Shown: positions 53,871 to 64,000, counted from the stretch's first letter. The stretch is DNA of 64,000 nt from Calliopsis andreniformis (GCF_051401765.1 NW_027480534.1:1054001-1118000), one strand, 5' to 3'. Made by a program: numbers and translations. Notes: a model not told the origin generated them from the letters alone.

Positions 53871-55340
53871 ATTGAGGATTGAATATTGAATATTCATGCT
53901 TGAAGATTGAGGATTGAGTATTGAGGGTTGTGGACTGAGGACGAGGACTGAGGTTTGAGTATTAATGTTTGCGGTCTGAGGGTTGAGGGTTGAGGATTGA
54001 GAATTGAGGATTGAGGATTGAGGATTGAAGATTGTGGATTGGGTATTGAGAATTGAAGAATGAGGATTGAGGATTGGGGATTGAGGATTGAGTATTGAGG
54101 ATTGAAGATTGAGGATTGAGAATTGAGGATTGAAGATTGAGGATTGAGGATTGAGGATTGAGGATTGAGGATTGAGGATTGATGATTGAGGATTGAGGAT
54201 GAGGGCTGAGGGTTGAGGATTGAGGTTTGAGGTCTGATGATTGAGGATTGAGGATTGAGAATTGAGGATTGAGGATTGTGGATTGAGGATTGAAGATTGT
54301 GTATTGAGGATTGATGATTGAGGATTGAGGATTGAGGATTAAGGATTGAGGATTGAGGATTGAGGATTGAGGATTGAGGATTGAGGATTGAGGATTGAAG
54401 ATTGAGGATTGGGTATTGAGGATTTAACATTGAGGATTGAGGATTGAGGATTGAGTATTGAGGATTGAGGATTGAAGATTGAATATTGATGATTGAAGAT
54501 TAAGGATTGAGGATTGAGGGTTGTGGATTGAGGACGAGGGCTGAGGTTTGAGTATTAATGTTTGCGGTCTGAGGGTTGAGGATTGAGGATTGAGAATTGA
54601 GGATTGAGGACTGAGGATTGAAGATTGTGGATTGGGTATTGAGGATTGAAGAATGAGGATTGAGGATTGAGGATTGAGGATTGAGGATTGAGTATTGAAG
54701 ATTGACGATTGAGGATTGAGGATTGAGGATTGAAGACTGAGGATTGGGGACCGAGCGTTGAGGGTTGAGTGATGAGAATTGATGTTTGTGGATAGAGATT
54801 TGAGGATTGCAGGTTGAGTATTGAGTATTGAAAACTGTGAATTGAGGATATTCTGTTGAGGACTGAGGATTGACAACTGACTGTTGAGGACTCTGGGCTG
54901 AAGATTGACGTTTCAGGATTGAGGATTCAGGATTGAGGTTTGAGGACTGAGGATTGATGATTGAGGATTGAGGATTGAGAATGGAAGATTGAGGATTGGG
55001 AATTGAGGATTGAACATTGAGGATTGAGGATTGAGTATTGAGGATTGAGGATTGAAGATTGAGGATTGAGTATTGAGGGCTGTGGATTGAGGACGAGGAC
55101 TGAGGGTTGAGTATTGATGTTTGAGGTCTGATGATTGAGGATTGAGGATTGAGGATCGGGGATTGAAGATTGAGTATTGAGGATTGAAGATTGAGTATTC
55201 AGGATTGAAGATTGAGGATTGAAGATTGAGGATTGAGGATTGAGGGTGAGGGCTGATGGCTGAGGATTGAGGTTTAAGGACTGAGGACTGAGGGTTGAGG
55301 GTTGAGAATTGAGGATTGAGGATTGAGGATTGAAGATTGA
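53871..55340. repeat. Long duplicated segment S7, right copy
   Basis: Matches about 21,830-23,300 in variant order. A related copy of its first 0.9 kb lies at about 62.94-63.75 kb. Contains gaatattcatgc near 53,887 and ttgcggtctg near 53,969 and 54,560. Confidence 0.72.
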
Positions 55341-56660
55341 GGATTGGGTATTGAGGATTGAAGAATGAGGATTGAGGATTGAGGATTGAGGATTGAGGAT
55401 TGAAGATTGAGGATTGGGTATTGAGGATTGAACATTGAGGATTGAGGATTGAGGATTGAGGATTGAGGATTGAGGATTGAGGATTGAATATTGAATATTC
55501 ATGCTTGAAGATTGAGGATTGAGTATTGAGGGTTGTGGACTGAGGACGAGGACTGAGGTTTGAGTATTAATGTTTGCGGTCTGAGGATTGAGGGTTGAGG
55601 ATTGAGAATTGAACATTGAGGATTGAGGATTGAGGTTTGAGGTCTGATGATTGAGGATTGAGGATTGAGAATTGAGGATTGAGGATTGTGGATTGAGGAT
55701 TGAAGATTGTGTATTGAGGATTGATGATTGAGGATTGAGCATTGAGGATTAAGGATTGAGGATTGAGGATTGAGGATTGAGGATTGAGGATTGAGGATTG
55801 AGGATTGAAGATTGAGGATTGGGTATTGAGGATTGAACATTGAGGATTGAGGATTGAGGATTGAAGATTGTGGATTGGGTATTGAGAATTGAAGAATGAG
55901 GATTGAGGATTGAGGATTGAGGATTGAGTATTGAGGATTGAAGATTGAGGATTGAGAATTGAGGATTGAAGATTGAGGATTGAGGATTGAGGATTGAGGA
56001 TTGATGATTGAGGATTGAGGATGAGGGCTGAGGGTTGAGGATTGAGGTTTGAGGTCTGATGATTGAGGATTGAGGATTGAGAATTGAGGATTGAGGATTG
56101 AGTATTAAGGATTCAGGATTGAAGATTGAATATTGATGATTGAAGATTAAGGATTGAGGATTGAGGGTTGTGGATTGAGGACGAGGGCTGAGGTTTGAGT
56201 ATTAATGTTTGCGGTCTGAGGGTTGAGGATTGAGGATTGAGAATTGAGGATTGAGGATTGAGGATTGAAGATTGTGGATCGGGTATTGAGAATTGAAGAA
56301 TGAGGATTGAGGATTGAGGATTGAGGATTGAGTATTGAGGATTGAAGATTGAGGATTGTGAATTGAGGATTGAAGATTGAGGATTGAGCATTGAGGATTT
56401 TGGATTGAGCATTGAGGACAGAAGATTGAGGACTGGGGATTGAGGGTTGAAGATTGAGGATTAAGGATTGAGGATTGGGGATTGAGGATCTAAGATTGGA
56501 GATTGGTTATTGAGGATTGAAGGTTGAGGATTGAGGATTGAGGATTGAGAATTTAGAATTGAGGATGATGACTGAGGGTTTAGGATTGAGGTTTGAGGAA
56601 CGAGGATTGAGGATTGAGGACTGAGGACTGCGTATTGACGATTGAGTATTGAATATTGAC
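55341..56660. repeat. Mosaic heptamer block
   Basis: Pieces resemble several places. About 55.49-55.6 kb resembles 53.88-54.0 kb. 55.62-55.86 kb resembles 54.2-54.45 kb. 56.1-56.65 kb resembles 5.0-5.56 kb, with the shared gaggatgatgactg variant at about 56,563. No single source fits the whole, which suggests repeated exchange. Confidence 0.65.
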
Positions 56661-58870
56661 GATTGAGGATTGAGGATTGAGGATTGAGGATTGAAGACTG
56701 AGGATTGGGGACCGAGCGTTGAGGGCTGAGTGATGAGAATTGATATTTGTGGATAGAGATTTGAGGATTGCAGATTGGGTATTGAGTATTGAAAACTGTG
56801 AATTGAGGATATTCTGTTGAGGACTAAGGATTGACAGCTGACTGTTGAGGACTCAGGGATGAAGATTGAGGTTACAGGATTGAGGATTCAGGATTGAGGT
56901 TTGAGGACTGAGGATTGAGGATTGAGGATTGAGGATTGAGGATGGAAGATTGAGGATTGGGTATTGAGGATTGAACATTGAGGATTGAGTATTGAGGATT
57001 GAGGATTGAGGATTGAAGATTGAGGATTGAGTATTGAGGGCTGTGGATTGAGGACGAGGACTGAGGGTTGAGTATTGATGTTTGAGGTCTGATGATTGAG
57101 GATTGAGGATTGAGGATCGGGGATTGAAGACTGAGTATTGAGGATTGAAGATTGAGTATTGAGGATTGAAGATTGAGGATTGAAGATTGAGGATTGAGGA
57201 TTGAGGATTGAGGACAGAGGGCTGAGGGTTGAGGGTTGAAGATTGAGGATTAAGGATTGAGGATTGGGGATTGAGGATCTAGGATTGGAGCTTGGTTATT
57301 GAGGATTGAAGGTTGAGGATTGAGGATTGAGGATTGAGAATTTAGAATTGAGGATGAGGAGTGAGGGTTTAGGATTGAGGTTTGAGGGACGAGGTTTGTG
57401 GATTGAGGATTGAGGACTGCGGATTGACGATTGAGTATTGAATATTAAGGATTGATGACTGAGGATTGAGGATTGAGGATTGAGTATTGAAGACTGAGGA
57501 TTGATGGTTGAGGATTGAGGATTGAGGATTGAGGATTGAGGATTGAGGGTTGAGGATTGAGGATTGAGGACTGAGTATTGAGGATGGAGGATTGAGGATT
57601 GAGGATTGAGGATTGAGGATGAGGGCTGAGGGTTGAGGATTGAGGTTTGAGGTCTGATGATTGAGGATTGAGGATTGAGAATTGAGGATTGAGGATTGTG
57701 GATTGAGGATTGAAGATTGTGTATTGAGGATTGATGATTGAGGATTGAGGATTGAGGATTAAGGATTGAGGATTGGGGATTGAGGATCTAGGATTGGAGA
57801 TTGGTTATTGAGGATTGAAGGTTGAGGATTGAGGATTGAGGATTGAGAATTTAGAATTGAGGATGAGGACTGAGGGTTTAGGATTGAGGTTTGAGGAACG
57901 AGGATTGTGGATTGAGGATTGAGGACTGCGGATTGACGATTGAGTATTGAATATTAAGGATTGATGACTGAGGATTGAGGATTGAGGATTGAGTATTGAA
58001 GACTGAGGATTGATGGTTGAGGATTGAGGATTGAGGATTGAGGATTGAGGATTGAGGGTTGAGGATTGAGGATTGAGGACTGAGGGCTGAGGATTGAGGA
58101 TTGAGAATTGAGTATTGAGGGTAGAGGATTGAAGATTGAGGATTGTGTATTGAGGAATGAAGAATGAGTGTTGAGGATTGAGGATTGAAGATTGAGGATT
58201 GAGGATTGAATACTCAGTATAGGGGATCGAAGATTGAGAATTGAGGATTGAGGATTGAGGATTGGGGACAGAGTGTTGAGGGTTGAGTGATGAGAATTGA
58301 TGTTTGTTGATAGAGATTTGAAGATTGCAGATTGAGTATTGAGTATTGAAAAGTGTGAACTGTGGATATTCTATTGAGGTCTGAGGATTGACAACTGATT
58401 GTTGAGGAATCAGGGCTGACGATTGAGGATTCAGGATTGAGGATTGAGGATTGAGGATTGAAGATTGAGGATTGGGTATTGAGGATTGAAGAATGAGGAT
58501 TGAGGATTGAGGATTGAGGATTGAGGGTTGAAGATTGAGTATTGAGGATTGAAGATTGTGGATTGAGGATTGAGGATTGAGGATTGAGGGTTGAGGATTG
58601 AGGATTGAGGATTGAGGATTGAGGATTGAGTATTGAAGATTGAGTAATGAGGATTGAAGGTTGAGAGTGGAGGATTGAGGTCTGAGGATTGAGGATTGAA
58701 GATTGAGGATTGGCGATTGAGGATTGACGATTGAGGATTAAGTATTGAGGATTGAGAATTGAGGATTGAGGATTGAAGATTGAGTATTGAGGATTGAAGA
58801 TTGAGGATGGAGGATTGAGCATTGAGGATTGAGGACTGAAGATTGAGTATTGAGGATTGAAGATTGAGGA
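56661..58870. repeat. Mosaic heptamer block with an internal repeat
   Basis: About 56.66-57.57 kb resembles 7.88-8.79 kb. A short piece at about 57.6-57.76 kb resembles 54.19-54.35 kb. About 57.77-58.81 kb resembles 8.49-9.53 kb. The gattggggattgaggatctagg marker family therefore occurs twice here, near 57,264 and 57,774, about 510 bp apart. Confidence 0.65.
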
Positions 58871-58945
58871 TTGAGGATTGAGGATTGAGGATTGAGGATT
58901 GAAGATTGACTATTGAGGATTGAAGATTGAGGATTGAGAATTGAG

Positions 58946-59803
58946 GATTGAGAATTTAGGATTGAGGATTGAGGATTGAAGCTTGAGTATTGAGGATGGA
59001 GGATTGAGGATTGAGGATTGAGGATTGAGGACTGAAGATTGAGGATTGGAGCTTCAGGATTGACGATTGAGGATTGAGGATTGTGGATTGAGGATTGAGG
59101 ATTGCGGATTGAAGGTTGAGTATTGAGGATTGAAGATAGAGGATTGAGGATTGAGGATCGAAGATTGAGGACTGAGTGTTGAGGGTTGATTGATGAGAGT
59201 TGATGTGTGTGGATTGAGATTTGAAGATTGAAGATTTGGGATTGAGTGTTGAAAACTGTGAATTGAGGATGATCTATTGAGGATTGAGGATTGAGTCTTG
59301 ACGGTTGAGGATTGAGGATTGAGGATGCAGGATTGAAGAGAGAGGACTGAGTGTTGAGGATTGAGTGTTAAGAATTGATGTTTGAGGATTGAGATTTGAC
59401 TATTGAATATTGTGGATTGTGTATTGAACCATGAGAATTCAGGATATTCTATTGAGTATTGAGAATTCAGGATTGATGGTTGAGTATTGAGGATTGATGG
59501 TTGAGGGTTGTGTGTTGAATATTGAGAATTGAGGATTGAGGATTGAGGATTGAGGATTGAGGATTGAGGATAGGTGATTGAGTATTGATGACTGAGTGTT
59601 GAGGGTTGAGGATTGAGGACGAGGACTGACGGTTGAGGATTGAGATTTGAGGATTGGGGATTGAGGATTGATGTCTGAGGATTGAGGATTTTGGATTGAG
59701 CATTGAGGATTGAAGATTGAGGACTGGGGATTGAGGGTTGAAGTTTGAGGATTAAGGATTGAGGATTGGGGATTGAGGATCTAGGATTGGAGATCGATTA
59801 TTG
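58946..59803. repeat. Diverged landmark block, copy 9 of 9
   Basis: GAATTC at 59,435 and 59,463. Type II. It has lost the gatgaaag marker at its left edge, reads gattgatgg for gatttatgg, and reads gatgatctattg near 59,268 where the others read gatgttctattg. Confidence 0.88.
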
Positions 59804-60052
59804 AGGATTGAAGGTTGAGGATTGAGTATTGAGGATTGAGAATTGATAATTGAGGATGTGGACTGAGGGTTGAGGATTGAGGTTTGAGGAACGAGGATTG
59901 AGGATTGAGGATTGAGGATTGAGTATTGAGGATTGAAGATTGAGGATTGAGAATTGAGGATTGAAGATTGAGGATTGAGGATTGAGGATTGAGGGTTGAT
60001 GATTGAGGATTGAGGATGAGGGCTGAGGGTTGAGGATTGAGGTTTGAGGTCT

Positions 60053-61447
60053 GATGATTGAGGATTGAGGATTGAGAATTGAGGATTGAGGATTGTGGAT
60101 TGAAGATTGAGGATTGGGTATTGGGGATTGAACATTGAGGATTGTGTATTGAGGATTGATGATTGAGGATTGAGGATTGAGGATTAAGGATTGAGGATTG
60201 ATGATTGAGGATTGAGGATTGAGGATTGAGGATTGAGGATTGAAGATTGAGGATTGGGTATAGAGGATTGAACATTGAGGATTGAGGATTGAGGATTGAG
60301 TATTGAGGATTGAGGATTCAAGATTGAATATTGATGATTGAAGGTTAAGGATTGAGGATTGAGGGTTGTGGATTGAGGACGAGGGCTGAGGTTTGAGTAT
60401 TAATGTTTGCGGTCTGAGGGTTGAGGATTCAGGATTGAGAATTGAGGATTGAGGACTGAGGATTGAAGATTGTGGATTGGGTATTGAGGATTGAAGAATG
60501 AGGATTGAGTATTGAGGATTGAGGATTGAGTATTGAAGATTGAGTATTGAGGATTGAAGATTGAGGATTGAGGATTGAGGATCGAGGATTGAGGGTTGAG
60601 GATTGAGGATTGAAGATTGAGTATTGAGGATTGAATATTGAATATTGAGGATTGAGGATTGAGGATTGAGGATTGAGAATTGAGGATTGAAGATTGAGGA
60701 TTGGGAACTGAGGATTGAAGATTGAGTATTGAGGATTGAAGATTGAAGACTGACGATTGAGGATTGAGGATTGAGGATTGACGATTAAGGATTGGGGACT
60801 GAGCGTTGAGGGTTGAGTGATGAGAAGTAATTGATGTTTGTGGATAGATATTTGAGGATTGCAGATTGAGTATTGAGTATTGAAGGTTGAGGATTGAGGA
60901 TTGACGATTGAGCATTGAGGATGAGGGCTGAGGGCTGAGGATTGGGGTTTAAGGACTGAGGACTGAGGGTTGAGGATTGAGAATTGAGGATTGAGGATTG
61001 AGGATTGAAGATTGAGGATTGTGTATTGAGGATTGAAGAATGAGGATTGAGGATTGAGGATTGAGGATTGAGGATTGAAGATTGAGTATTGAGGATTGAA
61101 GACTGAAGATTGAGGATTGAGGACTGATGATTGAGGATTGAGGATTGAGGATTGAAGATTGAGTATTGAGGATTGAAGATTGAAGATTGACGATTGAGGA
61201 TTGGGGATTGAGGATTGAAGATTGAGGATTGGGGACTGAGCGTTGAGGGTTGAGTGATGAGTATTGATGTTTGTGGATAGAGATTTGAGGATTGCAGATT
61301 GAGTATTGAGTATTGAAAACTGTGAATTGAGGATATTCTGCTGGTGACTGAGGATTGACAACTGACTGTTGAGGACTCAGGGCTGAAGATTGAGGATTCA
61401 GGATTGAGGATTAAGGATTGAGGATTGAGGGTTGAGGATTGAGGATT
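60053..61447. repeat. 1,395-bp tandem pair, first unit
   Basis: gatgattgaggattgagg at 60,053 recurs at 61,448, and later landmarks keep the 1,395-bp offset. Two 6-bp units and a 4-bp insertion (near 60,825) give the observed length of 2 modulo 7. Confidence 0.87.
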
Positions 61448-62860
61448 GATGATTGAGGATTGAGGATTGAGAATTGAGGATTGAGGATTGTGGATTGAAG
61501 ATTGAGGATTGGGTATTGGGGATTGAACATTGAGGATTGTGTATTGAGGATTGATGATTGAGGATTGAGGATTGAGGATTAAGGATTGAGGATTGATGAT
61601 TGAGGATTGAGGATTGAGGATTGAGGATTGAGGATTGAAGATTGAGGATTGGGTATTGAGGATTGAACATTGAGGATTGAGGATTGAGGATTGAGTATTG
61701 AGGATTGAGGATTCAAGATGGAATATTGATGATTGAAGGTTAAGGATTGAGGATTGAGGGTTGTGGATTGAGGACGAGGGCTGAGGTTTGAGTATTAATG
61801 TTTGCGGTCTGAGGGTTGAGGATTCAGGATTGAGAATTGAGGATTGAGGACTGAGGATTGAAGATTGTGGATTGGGTATTGAGGATTGAAGAATGAGGAT
61901 TGAGTATTGAGGATTGAGGATTGAGTATTGAAGATTGAGTATTGAGGATTGAAGATTGAGGATTGAGGATTGAGGATCGAGGATTGAGGGTTGAGGATTG
62001 AGGATTGAAGATTGAGTATTGAGGTTTGAATATTGAATATTGAGGATTGAGGATTGAGGATTGAGGATTGAGAATTGAGGATTGAAGATTGAGGATTGGG
62101 GACTGAGGATTGAAGATTGAGTATTGAGGATTGAAGATTGAAGACTGACGATTGAGGATTGAGGATTGAGGATTGACGATTAAGGATTGGGGACTGAGCG
62201 TTGAGGGTTGAGTGATGAGAAGTAATTGATGTTTGTGGATAGATATTTGAGGATTGCAGATTGAGTATTGAGTATTGAAGGTTGAGGATTGAGGATTGAG
62301 GATTGAGCATTGAGGATGAGGGCTGAGGGCTGAGGATTGGGGTTTAAGGACTGAGGACTGAGGGTTGAGGATTGAGAATTGAGGATTGAGGATTGAGGAT
62401 TGAAGATTGAGGATTGTGTATTGAGGATTGAAGAATGAGGATTGAGGATTGAGGATTGAGGATTGAGGATTGAAGATTGAGTATTGAGGATTGAAGACTG
62501 AAGATTGAGGATTGAGGACTGATGATTGAGGATTGAGGATTGAGGATTGAAGATTGAGTATTGAGGATTGAAGATTGAAGATTGACGATTGAGGATTGGG
62601 GATTGAGGATTGAAGATTGAGGATTGGGGACTGAGCGTTGAGGGTTGAGTGATGAGTATTGATGTTTGTGGATAGAGATTTGAGGATTGCAGATTGAGTA
62701 TTGAGTATTGAAAACTGTGAATTGAGGATATTCTGCTGGTGACTGAGGATTGACAACTGACTGTTGAGGACTCAGGGCTGAAGATTGAGGATTCAGGATT
62801 GAGGATTAAGGATTGAGGATTGAGGGTTGAGGATTGAGGATTGATGATTGAGGATTGAGG
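61448..62860. repeat. 1,395-bp tandem pair, second unit
   Basis: Near-identical to 60,053-61,447, including the gagaagtaattgatg insertion near 62,220 and gattggggtttaagg near 62,335. Similarity ends near 62,860. Confidence 0.87.
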
Positions 62861-63760
62861 ATTGAGGATTGAAGATTGAGGATTGGGTATTGAGGATTGA
62901 ACATTGAGGATTGAGGATTGAGGATTGAGGATTGAGGATTAAGGATTGAATATTGAATATTCATGCTTGAAGATTGAGGATTGAGTATTGAGGGTTGTGG
63001 ACTGAGGACGAGGACTGAGGTTTGAGTATTAATGTTTGCGGTCTGAGGGTTGAGGGTTCAGGATTGAGAATTGAGGATTGAGGATTGAGGATTGAAGATT
63101 GTGGATTGGGTATTGAGAATTGAAGAATGAGGATTGAGGATTGAGGATTGAGGATTTAGTATTAAGGATTGAAGATTGAGGATTGAGAATTGAGGATTGA
63201 AGATTGAGGATTGAGGATTGAGGATTGAGGATTGATGATTGAGGATTGAGGATGAGGGCTGAGGGTTGAGGATTGAGGTTTGAGGTCTGATGATTGAGGA
63301 TTGAGGATTGAGAATTGAGGATTGAGGATTGTGGATTGAGGATTGAAGATTGTGTATTGAGGATTGATGATTGAGGATTGAGGATTGAGGATTAAGGATT
63401 GAGGATTGAGGATTGAGGATTGAGGATTGAGGATTGAGGATTGAGTATTGAAGATTGAGGATTGGGTATTGAGGATTGAACATTGAGGATTGTGGATTGA
63501 GGATTGAGTATTGAGGATTGAGTATTGAAGATTGAATATTGATGATTGAAGATTAAGGATTGAGGATTGAGAGTTGTGGATTGAGGACGAGGGCTGAGGT
63601 TTGAGTATTAATGTTTGCGGTCTGAGGGTTGAGGATTGAGGATTGAGAATTGAGGATTGAGGACTGAGGATTGAAGATTGTGGATTGGGTATTGAGGATT
63701 GAAGAATGAGGATTGAGGATTGAGGATTGAGGATTGAGGATTGAGTATTGAAGATTGACG
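62861..63760. repeat. Copy of the start of S7
   Basis: Matches about 53.79-54.7 kb at an offset of about 9,067 bp (gaatattgaatattcatg at 53,881 and 62,948). Contains ttgcggtctg near 63,033 and 63,615. Confidence 0.75.
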
Positions 63761-64000
63761 ATTGAGGATTGGGTATTGAGGATTGAACATTGAGGATTGA
63801 GGTTTGAGTATTGAGGATTGAGGATTGAAGATTGAGGATTGAGTATTGAGGGCTGTGGATTGAGGACGAGGACTGAGGGTTGAGTATGGATGTTTGAGGT
63901 CTGATGATTGAGGATTGAGGATTGAGGATCAGGGATTGAAGATTGAGTATTGAGGATTGAAGATTGAGTATTCAGGATTGAAGATTGAGGATTGAAGATT
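63761..64000. repeat. Array continuing past the window edge
   Basis: This resembles 20.80-21.03 kb (gggctgtggattgag near 63,850). One unit reads gatcaggg where others read gatcgggg. The array shows no sign of ending. Confidence 0.75.

Larger units (their letters stand above)
58871..61460. repeat. Long duplicated segment S6, right copy of 51.19-53.77 kb
   Basis: The offset is 7,686-7,687 bp; gaattc at 51,749 recurs at 59,435. The gatgaaagaattt marker is altered here to gagaattgaggattgagaattt near 58,930, and gatttatgg is gattgatgg near 59,492, so this is the most diverged of the nine landmark copies. Confidence 0.85.
1..64000 (+). repeat. Heptanucleotide satellite array, unit TTGAGGA
   Basis: The 7-bp word TTGAGGA (or a one- or two-base variant) repeats from the first base to the last, always on the + strand; no inverted stretch was seen. 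Perfect runs are short, up to about nine units (for example near 15,665-15,730 and 53,823-53,880). Common variants are gaagatt, gagtatt, gaggact, gagggtt, gatgatt, gacgatt and gaatatt. The 7-bp phase holds even through diverged stretches. Exceptions are a few off-length units, mainly 6-bp units where gaggac or gaggat meets another gag. Cytosine is scarce on the + strand. The array has no visible edge, so its true length exceeds 64 kb. No gene, RNA or mobile element interrupts it. Its role is unknown; structural heterochromatin is an inference. Confidence 0.98.

Noticed and set aside
1..64000. CRISPR array
   Set aside because: There is no repeat-spacer alternation of 20-50 bp; the sequence between any two words is more of the same word.
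1..64000. Telomeric repeat
   Set aside because: TTGAGGA is not a canonical telomere word (TTAGGG, TTTAGGG, TTAGG), no such words are interspersed, and the variant load and nested duplications fit an internal satellite better.
1..64000. tRNA, rRNA, transposon or retroelement insertion
   Set aside because: The heptamer phase is continuous throughout. No stretch of unique sequence, poly-A tail, terminal inverted repeat or RNA-gene motif was found.
1..64000. Short heptanucleotide repeats of cyanobacterial type
   Set aside because: Those are usually short and intergenic. A gene-free 64 kb block is far outside that pattern, although the organism cannot be settled from sequence alone.

Overview
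The whole 64 kb is one tandem-repeat (satellite) array. The repeat unit is a 7-bp word, TTGAGGA read on the + strand (TCCTCAA on the -). Roughly 9,100 copies fill the window, all head-to-tail in one orientation, and the array runs off both ends. I see no protein-coding gene, RNA gene, transposon, CRISPR array or unique-sequence island. The perfect word is cytosine-free on the + strand, so strand composition is very lopsided. The organism cannot be named from this. An array this long and gene-free fits eukaryotic heterochromatin (pericentromere, subtelomere, sex or B chromosome) best. Satellites with 7-bp units are known in Drosophila, for example D. virilis. Short heptanucleotide tandem repeats also occur in some bacteria such as cyanobacteria, but I know of none at this scale.

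The array is not uniform. Perfect runs rarely exceed about nine units, and most units carry one substitution (gaagatt, gagtatt, gaggact, gagggtt, gatgatt, gacgatt, gaatatt). The order of these variants works as a barcode and shows a nested, higher-order structure. Local tandem duplications have periods of about 600, 817, 1,395, 1,683, 1,716, 1,817, 1,943 and 3,150 bp. Longer segments are copied at distances of about 7.7, 10, 11.6, 20-23 and 32 kb.

Layout. 1-4,985 is repeated at 23,223-28,213, and each copy holds a 1,716-bp tandem pair. 6,722-15,130 is repeated at 28,214-34,800; the left copy has an extra 1,817-bp tandem unit, and 4,985-6,721 is missing from the right-hand series. 15.5-21.8 kb holds 1,683-, 817- and 600-bp tandem pairs. 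28.7-34.8 kb is copied again at 40.3-46.4 kb, and 36.7-40.3 kb at 46.7-50.3 kb. 49.2-53.1 kb is a 1,943-bp tandem pair whose second half is copied at 58.9-61.5 kb. 60.1-62.9 kb is a 1,395-bp tandem pair. A strongly diverged block of about 860 bp, marked by paired GAATTC sites, occurs nine times and is the best internal landmark.

The minus strand is open for long distances in all three frames. This is arithmetic and not coding: 7 is coprime to 3, so the word encodes the same heptapeptide (SSILNPQ) in every minus frame with no stop, while every plus frame meets TGA every 21 nt. The most informative observation is that the duplication lengths are locked to the heptamer register once the few 6-bp and 8-bp units inside them are counted. 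This points to recombination between aligned heptamers as the engine of array growth. Copy boundaries were placed by eye and are good to about 10-40 bp unless stated.
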